DNA from: Palsa-506 sp963786975
Lineage (GTDB): Bacteria > Actinomycetota > Actinomycetes > Streptosporangiales > Streptosporangiaceae
Direction: 5' to 3'
Length of the DNA stretch: 64,000 bases
Assembly: GCA_963786975.1 (NCBI GenBank)
Contig: CAWBBE010000001.1
Location: forward strand, 496,001 to 560,000
The stretch's first letter is position 1. The number at the start of each line of letters is the position of its first letter. Below the pieces are notes generated by a model. That model made no database searches, was not told where the DNA came from, and worked only from the letters and a program-made list of their open reading frames with translations. Shown one piece after another: positions 59,741-64,000 of this stretch. The position numbers and the translations under genes are program-made.

Positions 59741-59877
59741 GCGGCGTGACGGAATGCGGCGGCGTGGCCGTCACGGCGCCGTCCCTCGCCCGTGCACATG
59801 AGTGCAGCGTAACCAGCCCGCCGGCGGCCGAACTCGTCAGCCCGCCGACAGCCGTTCGCAGCGCACGGCAACCCCGG

Positions 59878-60846
59878 CTAACCGGATACGGCACGCCGCA
59901 GGCCGGCCAGCGACTCCTGGAGCATGCGCTCCCGGCCATCGGCGAGCGCATAGTCGGCGAGTGACGCGCAGAGGGATACCGCCAGCACCCGCGCCCGTAG
60001 CTCGCGCTCGGCGTCTACCGGCCCGTAAGCCGCCAGCAGGGCCGCCCGGGCTGGCCCGGCGAACCCGCCGTAGGCCAGCGACAGGTCGACCGCCGGGTCA
60101 GCCAGGCACAGGTCGCCCCAGTCGATGACGCCCGCCGCGGTCCCGGCAGGCCCGATGAGCAGGTGCCGGGCATGCAAGTCACCGTGAACGAGGACCGGCG
60201 GCTGGGGTGCAGGGCCCAGCCGCCCGGCCTGGTCGAACAGCCGGTCGATGGCCGGATCCGGCGACCAGGCTCGCTGCCCGGCCAGCCGGGCCAGCGGCTC
60301 GCTGGCCTGGGCCGCCCGGATCCGCGGCTCGGCCCTGCCCATCGGATCTACCGGAAGGCCCAGCCCGGTTACCCAGTCCTGCCCGGCCAGGCCGGGCTCA
60401 TGCAGGGCGCGCAGGAAGGCGCCGAGCGCCGCTGCCACCGACGACCGGGCCGGGCCGGCCGAATCCGCCTCGGCCAGCTCGGTGCCGCGGATCAGCCTGG
60501 CGCCCCAGAACGGCCACGGAAAGTCCCCGGCTGGCGTTCCGATCAGTTCGGGCACCGGCACCGGAAGCGGCAGCCGCCGAGCCAGCCGCGGTAGCGCGGC
60601 GATCTCGTGCTGCAGTCCGGGCAGCGCCACCTTCCGGCGCGGGAACCGGAAGGCCCACTGCCCGTCCACCAGGTAGACGGTGTTGTCCCATCCGGTTGCC
60701 AGCAACTCGACCGGCGCGCCACGCAGGCCGGGGAACTGCCCGCCGATCAGCTCAGCCGCTAGCGGCGCCGGGACCGCCTGCTCGGCTTCCCAGGCCGCCC
60801 CGCTCGCCCGGGCCGGCTGGCTATCCACAGGCCCCGACCTTAGCAC
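59878..60846 (-). CDS. APH-type phosphotransferase
   Basis: A 322-residue aminoglycoside-phosphotransferase-fold protein. The N-lobe has TGWDNTVYLVDGQWAFRFPR with the Lys-equivalent region. The catalytic loop is VLVHGDLHARHLL (Asp as base) and the metal motif is AGVIDWGDLCLADPAVDL. Such proteins phosphorylate antibiotics, choline-like or nucleoside substrates; the substrate here is unknown. It is separated from the PfkB gene by 137 bp on the same strand, so a link to nucleoside salvage is possible but weak. Proline- and Gly-rich loops are frequent. Confidence 0.83.
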   Translation of the reverse strand: MLRSGPVDSQPARASGAAWEAEQAVPAPLAAELIGGQFPGLRGAPVELLATGWDNTVYLVDGQWAFRFPRRKVALPGLQHEIAALPRLARRLPLPVPVPELIGTPAGDFPWPFWGARLIRGTELAEADSAGPARSSVAAALGAFLRALHEPGLAGQDWVTGLGLPVDPMGRAEPRIRAAQASEPLARLAGQRAWSPDPAIDRLFDQAGRLGPAPQPPVLVHGDLHARHLLIGPAGTAAGVIDWGDLCLADPAVDLSLAYGGFAGPARAALLAAYGPVDAERELRARVLAVSLCASLADYALADGRERMLQESLAGLRRAVSG

Positions 60847-61012
60847 CGGATGCCCGTGATGCCCGGCCCGCGAGCCCGCATCAGGCCAGCCGCACCAGGC
60901 CGGCGACCGGCCAGCCGCACCAAGGCCAGCCTGCGACGGGCCAGCCGGATCCGGCCCGGGGATATGCCCGGGTCGCGGCCGGACGGCCTGGCCCCGGCCG
61001 GCCGCTGGCGCG
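60847..61012. other. Short spacer with imperfect GGCCAGCCG repeats
   Basis: About 165 bp containing three loose copies of GGCCAGCCGCACCA-like units between the APH gene and the anti-sigma gene. No promoter or terminator is evident. Confidence 0.35.
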
Positions 61013-61750
61013 CTAGCCGACCAGCGGAATCGCCACGATAGGCGTGGTCGTCGGCTGCGCTGATCCGCCGGCCTCTACCGTCACGCCCGCCTGGTCGCCT
61101 GCCGCCAGGCCGGCCGCGAGCACCGGGGCCGTGCGGCCGCCGCGCGGCGGCGGCAGCAACCCGGCCGGCCGGTTGCTGCCCGGCGCTATCAGCCACAGCT
61201 CGTAGACCTTGTTGTCCGGCAACGGCGGCAGTCCCGAGGTCGTGAAGATCATCTTGTGGCGGGCCTCGGAGAAAACGACCGTGGCGGTGCCGCCGACTGA
61301 GGACCGGTGCGAGACGATCCTGGCGTCGGGCGCGTTCAGCACGGCCTCGATGGCCTGTTCCTGCGCCTGCACCCGGTCTAGCTTGCCTTGCGTGGCCGAC
61401 TGGGTAATGCCCAGCGCCACCGCGACCGCGACGGCCACTGCCGCCGCTATTCCGGCCAGCCGGGGAACCCAGGCGGAGCGGGGCTGGGGCACCGGGCGCT
61501 GGTCCATGACCGGCGGGTGCTGGCGAGTCCGCGCCGCCATCGACAGCACCCGATCCCGGAGCCCCGGCGGAGGCGGCTCGGCGACCGCGAGCGCCAGCCG
61601 GGTCGCGGTCTCGTGCAGGCCGCGGACCTCGTGCGAGCACGGCTGGCAGCGCTGCAGATGGTGCTCGAAGCGCTCGCGCTCGGTGTTCTCCAGCGCGTCA
61701 AGCGCATAGACGCCAGTGAGAGTGTGCAGGTCGTGCCGCAGGAGCTTCAC
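61013..61750 (-). CDS. rskA: RskA-type membrane anti-sigma factor
   Basis: A 245-residue anti-sigma-K factor. The N-terminal zinc-associated domain has HHLQRCQPCSHEV (HxxxCxxC). A single transmembrane helix (about 98-118) leads to an extracytoplasmic RskA domain with the signature LPDNKVYELWLIAPG. It binds the ECF sigma factor encoded 4 bp upstream and releases it after regulated proteolysis. The order sigK-rskA and the overlap are those of mycobacteria and related actinobacteria. Confidence 0.9.
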   Translation of the reverse strand: MKLLRHDLHTLTGVYALDALENTERERFEHHLQRCQPCSHEVRGLHETATRLALAVAEPPPPGLRDRVLSMAARTRQHPPVMDQRPVPQPRSAWVPRLAGIAAAVAVAVAVALGITQSATQGKLDRVQAQEQAIEAVLNAPDARIVSHRSSVGGTATVVFSEARHKMIFTTSGLPPLPDNKVYELWLIAPGSNRPAGLLPPPRGGRTAPVLAAGLAAGDQAGVTVEAGGSAQPTTTPIVAIPLVG

Positions 61751-62370
61751 CAGCCCACTCCCATGCAGTCCCGCATCCGGATCAGGCCATCACGGATCCT
61801 GGTCTTTATCGTCCCGAGCGCCACGTTGAGCAGCCCGGCGACCTGCCGGTAGGTATAGCCGCCGTAATACGCGAGGGTAATCGATTCGCGCTGGATATCG
61901 GTCAGCGAATCAAGGCATCGGCGCACCCGCTCCCGGTCCAGGTTGGCCTCGACCGCGTCGGCAACCTCATCGGAGGAGGCGGCGGCGACCGCGGCCGCCG
62001 ACTTCTGGTCCCGCTGAGCCTCCGCGCTGGCTGATCGCACCCGGTCGATCGCCCGCCGGTGCGCGATCAGCATCACCCAGGTCGTCGCGCTGCCCCTGGC
62101 CGGGTCGAACCGGGAGGCATTGCGCCACACTTCGAGCAGCACTTCCTGGGCAACTTCCTCAGACTGCGCCGGGTCCCTGACCACCCGGCGGATCAGGCCG
62201 TAGGCAGGGCCGGCCAGCCGGTCATAGACCTGCTCGAACGCACCCTGGTCACCGCGAGCCACGCGCCCGAGCAGCCAGTCCAGGTCCTGGCCCTGGTCTT
62301 GGCCGGCGCCTTCATCGGGGCTGGCGCCCGGTTCGGGCACGCGCATGTCGCGGGTGTTCATACCGTCCAT
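61747..62370 (-). CDS. sigK: ECF sigma factor, SigK type
   Basis: A 207-residue ECF factor. Region 2 has FEQVYDRLAGPAYGLIRRVV, AQEVLLEVWRNASRFDP and WVMLIAHRRAIDRVR. Region 4 has DIQRESITLAYYGGYTYRQV and AGLLNVALGTIKTRIRDGL. It pairs with the RskA-like anti-sigma factor overlapping its end. The start is ATG 62370 (MDGMNTRD), with the GGGGG-rich site upstream; MNTRD at 62361 is the alternative. A long palindrome lies 47 bp upstream and may regulate or insulate it. Confidence 0.92.
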   Translation of the reverse strand: MDGMNTRDMRVPEPGASPDEGAGQDQGQDLDWLLGRVARGDQGAFEQVYDRLAGPAYGLIRRVVRDPAQSEEVAQEVLLEVWRNASRFDPARGSATTWVMLIAHRRAIDRVRSASAEAQRDQKSAAAVAAASSDEVADAVEANLDRERVRRCLDSLTDIQRESITLAYYGGYTYRQVAGLLNVALGTIKTRIRDGLIRMRDCMGVGW

Positions 62371-62416
62371 TCGAGGGCCCCCGGGCGGCAGATTGGTACG
62401 GCGGCCGCTGAAATCA

Positions 62417-62466
62417 GCAGCGGTTAATATCTTTCCGGTTCTGACCGGACAGATATTAACCGCTGC
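62417..62466. repeat. 50-bp near-perfect palindrome between sedolisin and sigK
   Basis: GCAGCGGTTAATATCT (62417-62432) and AGATATTAACCGCTGC (62451-62466) are perfect 16-bp inverted arms. Inside them TCCGGT-TCTG-ACCGGA adds a 6-bp inner stem, leaving only a T/C mismatch and a 4-nt loop. The sedolisin TAA stop lies within the right arm. It is A/T-rich compared with its surroundings and has no U-tract. It may be a terminator for the sedolisin gene, an operator for sigK, or both. Confidence 0.85.
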
Positions 62467-63985
62467 GCCCGCGCGGAGCCCGCCCGCGGGGGGCGGAACT
62501 CGCGGCGGCCTTGGCCAGCTCGAAGACGAAGAACCGGGCGTCGACCGTGCCGACCCCGGACGCGAGGTCATAACCGGGCCTGGCCCTGAATCCGGGCACG
62601 GTGCGCAGCTTGCCGTGCTGGCGGAACGACACGGTGTTGTTGCCGGACACGACATCCGTGATGCCGGGCAGGTGCCGGGCCGACACGCGGTAGAGAAATG
62701 AGTTGATCGGCCCGAGCGGGCGGCCTGCGACCTGGCCGACCAGCGCGACGATGCCGGCGAACTCGGGAGTGGCCTCGCTGGTCCCGCAGGTGGGGTACCA
62801 GCCGACGGGCTGGCCAGGGAAACTCTGGTACATGTCGGCGGCGCCGTTGCAGGCGGCGCTCATCGAGATGTCCGGCACGCCCCGGTGCGAGCCGACGATG
62901 GCGGCCACGTGATCCTGGTAGCCGGGCCGGCCGAAGATGACCGACCGGCCGCCGCCAGCCGCCAGCGGATTCGGCCCCCGGTCGCCGTCGATGAACTGGT
63001 TAGCCGCCGGGCTGAAGGTGTCGTTCCAGACCGAGTCGGGCGCCGCCCGCCTGCCTTTCGCGGTGAGCCGCAGCCTGGTACCGCCCACGCCGGTGACCAG
63101 CGGGTCGCCGTCCGGCCATGACGTCACCCGGTGCAGGTAGTAGGTGGTCCCGTTGAACTTCACGTCCGCGGCGCCGCTGTCACCCGAGGCGGCGAGCACG
63201 GTCACCCCGCCTCGCGCCGCCTCGGTATACGCGCTGCGCAGGCTGAGCAGGGACTTCCTGGACGGAAAGGTCTGCTCGGTGGCGCTGAAACTCTGGCTGA
63301 TCACGCTGCCGAGGTGATGCCTGATCACGTATTTCTCGGCCTTGACGATCTGCGGGAAGCCGGTCCTGCCCTCGTTCTCCGATGTCGGCGTCGCGATCAC
63401 CAGGATGCCGGCGCCCGGCGCCATCACGTGGGCGTACTCGACGTCCAGGTCCGTCTCGCCGGCCCAGCCCTCCCGGCTGGCGGTGGGCCGGTAGCGGCGG
63501 ACCTGGCCGGCCGGGTGGATCACCCGCAGCGAGGGCGGCGCGGGCAGCCCGGCTCCCCGGTCGAACGCCCTCAGGTCGCGGCGGACGGTGGGCGATCCGA
63601 AGGAGTCGGCGATGACGATCGTCTGGCCGCGGCCGTCGATTCCGCGGCGCAGCAGCGCCGGGACGCGGTAGGCCCGCTGGATTTGCCTCGGCAGATAACA
63701 AGCGATCCGGAAATTCCGCTCGCAGAATGCTTTCGTCGGGGGCAGCGACTGCGGGCCGGCCGCGTGCACCAGATCCGGGCGGATGGACACGATGGACAGC
63801 CGCGAGCCCGCCGCGGACCCGGCAACCCGCCCGACACCAGACAGCCCCCGCGAGCCCGCCGGAACCGCACTGCCAGCCGCAGCCGCGCCAGGTACGGCAG
63901 CCACGCCACCAGCCGCAGCCATGCTGCTGACGGCGGCAGCGAGCAAGGCGGCTCCGGCGGCCGCCGCCGGACTGGCTAGGCGCAT
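62456..63985 (-). CDS. Secreted sedolisin-family (S53) peptidase
   Basis: A 509-residue serine-carboxyl protease. A signal peptide (about 1-40, Ala-rich) and short pro-region are followed by the catalytic domain. The Glu/Asp pair is in GETDLDVEYAHVMAPGA, the oxyanion Asp region in LAASGDSGAAD, and the nucleophile Ser in TCGTSEATPEFAGIVAL (the SGTSxxxP motif). The calcium site is near the end (DVVSGNN, GYDLASGVGTVD). All catalytic residues are present. It is active at acid pH in known relatives. The start ATG follows GGGAG. The gene ends inside the large palindrome upstream of sigK. Confidence 0.92.
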   Translation of the reverse strand: MRLASPAAAAGAALLAAAVSSMAAAGGVAAVPGAAAAGSAVPAGSRGLSGVGRVAGSAAGSRLSIVSIRPDLVHAAGPQSLPPTKAFCERNFRIACYLPRQIQRAYRVPALLRRGIDGRGQTIVIADSFGSPTVRRDLRAFDRGAGLPAPPSLRVIHPAGQVRRYRPTASREGWAGETDLDVEYAHVMAPGAGILVIATPTSENEGRTGFPQIVKAEKYVIRHHLGSVISQSFSATEQTFPSRKSLLSLRSAYTEAARGGVTVLAASGDSGAADVKFNGTTYYLHRVTSWPDGDPLVTGVGGTRLRLTAKGRRAAPDSVWNDTFSPAANQFIDGDRGPNPLAAGGGRSVIFGRPGYQDHVAAIVGSHRGVPDISMSAACNGAADMYQSFPGQPVGWYPTCGTSEATPEFAGIVALVGQVAGRPLGPINSFLYRVSARHLPGITDVVSGNNTVSFRQHGKLRTVPGFRARPGYDLASGVGTVDARFFVFELAKAAASSAPRGRAPRGRSG

Positions 63986-64000
63986 GAATATCTCCCGGGA

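Overview
The window is about 70 percent G+C, uses GTG starts and ATGA/GTGA gene overlaps freely, and carries a GTP-type PEP carboxykinase, an ScfR/RamB-type regulator, many ECF sigma/anti-sigma pairs, NarL-type two-component systems and RskA/SigK homologs. This points to an actinomycete (Actinomycetota), probably a soil or filamentous lineage. The sequence alone does not fix the genus. No rRNA, complete tRNA, phage, plasmid or CRISPR features are seen.

Layout. 0-10.8 kb is a decayed stretch. It holds a PadR/membrane-protein fusion scar, an M13 peptidase that has lost its catalytic core, an intact CoA-disulfide-reductase-like flavoprotein, a PucR-type remnant, an acyl-CoA dehydrogenase, a CoA-transferase, an XRE/DUF2178/ICMT trio with a deleted ICMT, a Cys/His-rich hypothetical, and a divergent aldo-keto reductase/MmyB regulator pair that has lost both 5' halves. 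10.9-16.1 kb is one coupled operon: ECF sigma, membrane zf-HC2 anti-sigma, ABC ATPase, two membrane subunits, a histidine kinase and a stub where a response regulator would be. 16.1-20.5 kb has divergent TetR and AraC regulators, then a methyltransferase and a class V PLP enzyme. 20.5-25.2 kb has a methyltransferase/response regulator/kinase operon divergent from an ABC exporter whose ATPase is frameshifted. 25.3-28.9 kb is the ramB-like regulator divergent from pckG. 29-33.4 kb is a GGDEF/EAL protein downstream of a frameshifted subtilisin with a Trp-rich pentapeptide tail. 33.8-41.9 kb holds a membrane protein, a duplicated lipoprotein with a MacA/MacB-type export system, a methyltransferase and a second two-component system. 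42.3-49.5 kb is a cell-surface/exopolysaccharide locus: a LysM-like coiled-coil protein, an MsrQ-like haem membrane protein, a phosphotriesterase remnant, a 38-residue membrane peptide, a GT2 synthase and a GH26 hydrolase. 49.5-54.5 kb is an ECF42 sigma with its DGPF partner, then PEP carboxylase. 54.6-57.3 kb is a polar amino-acid ABC importer. 57.5-57.8 kb is a small element with inverted ends and internal 22-bp repeats. 58-60.8 kb is psuG, a PfkB kinase and an APH-type phosphotransferase. 61-64 kb is rskA/sigK and a sedolisin, separated by a near-perfect 50-bp palindrome.

Central metabolism is well represented: PEP carboxykinase, PEP carboxylase, a RamB-like regulator, an acyl-CoA dehydrogenase and a CoA-transferase together cover the fatty acid/acetate to PEP-oxaloacetate node. 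The most striking overall property is gene decay. At least seven loci carry internal or terminal deletions, and three more carry small frameshifts, each between neighbours that look intact. The best candidates for unusual biology are the surface polysaccharide locus (with an apparent CTG start and a coupled micro-membrane protein), the ECF42-type promoter in front of the DGPF gene, the long palindrome before sigK, and the single-base +1 shift at a TGA between the signal peptide and body of the subtilisin.
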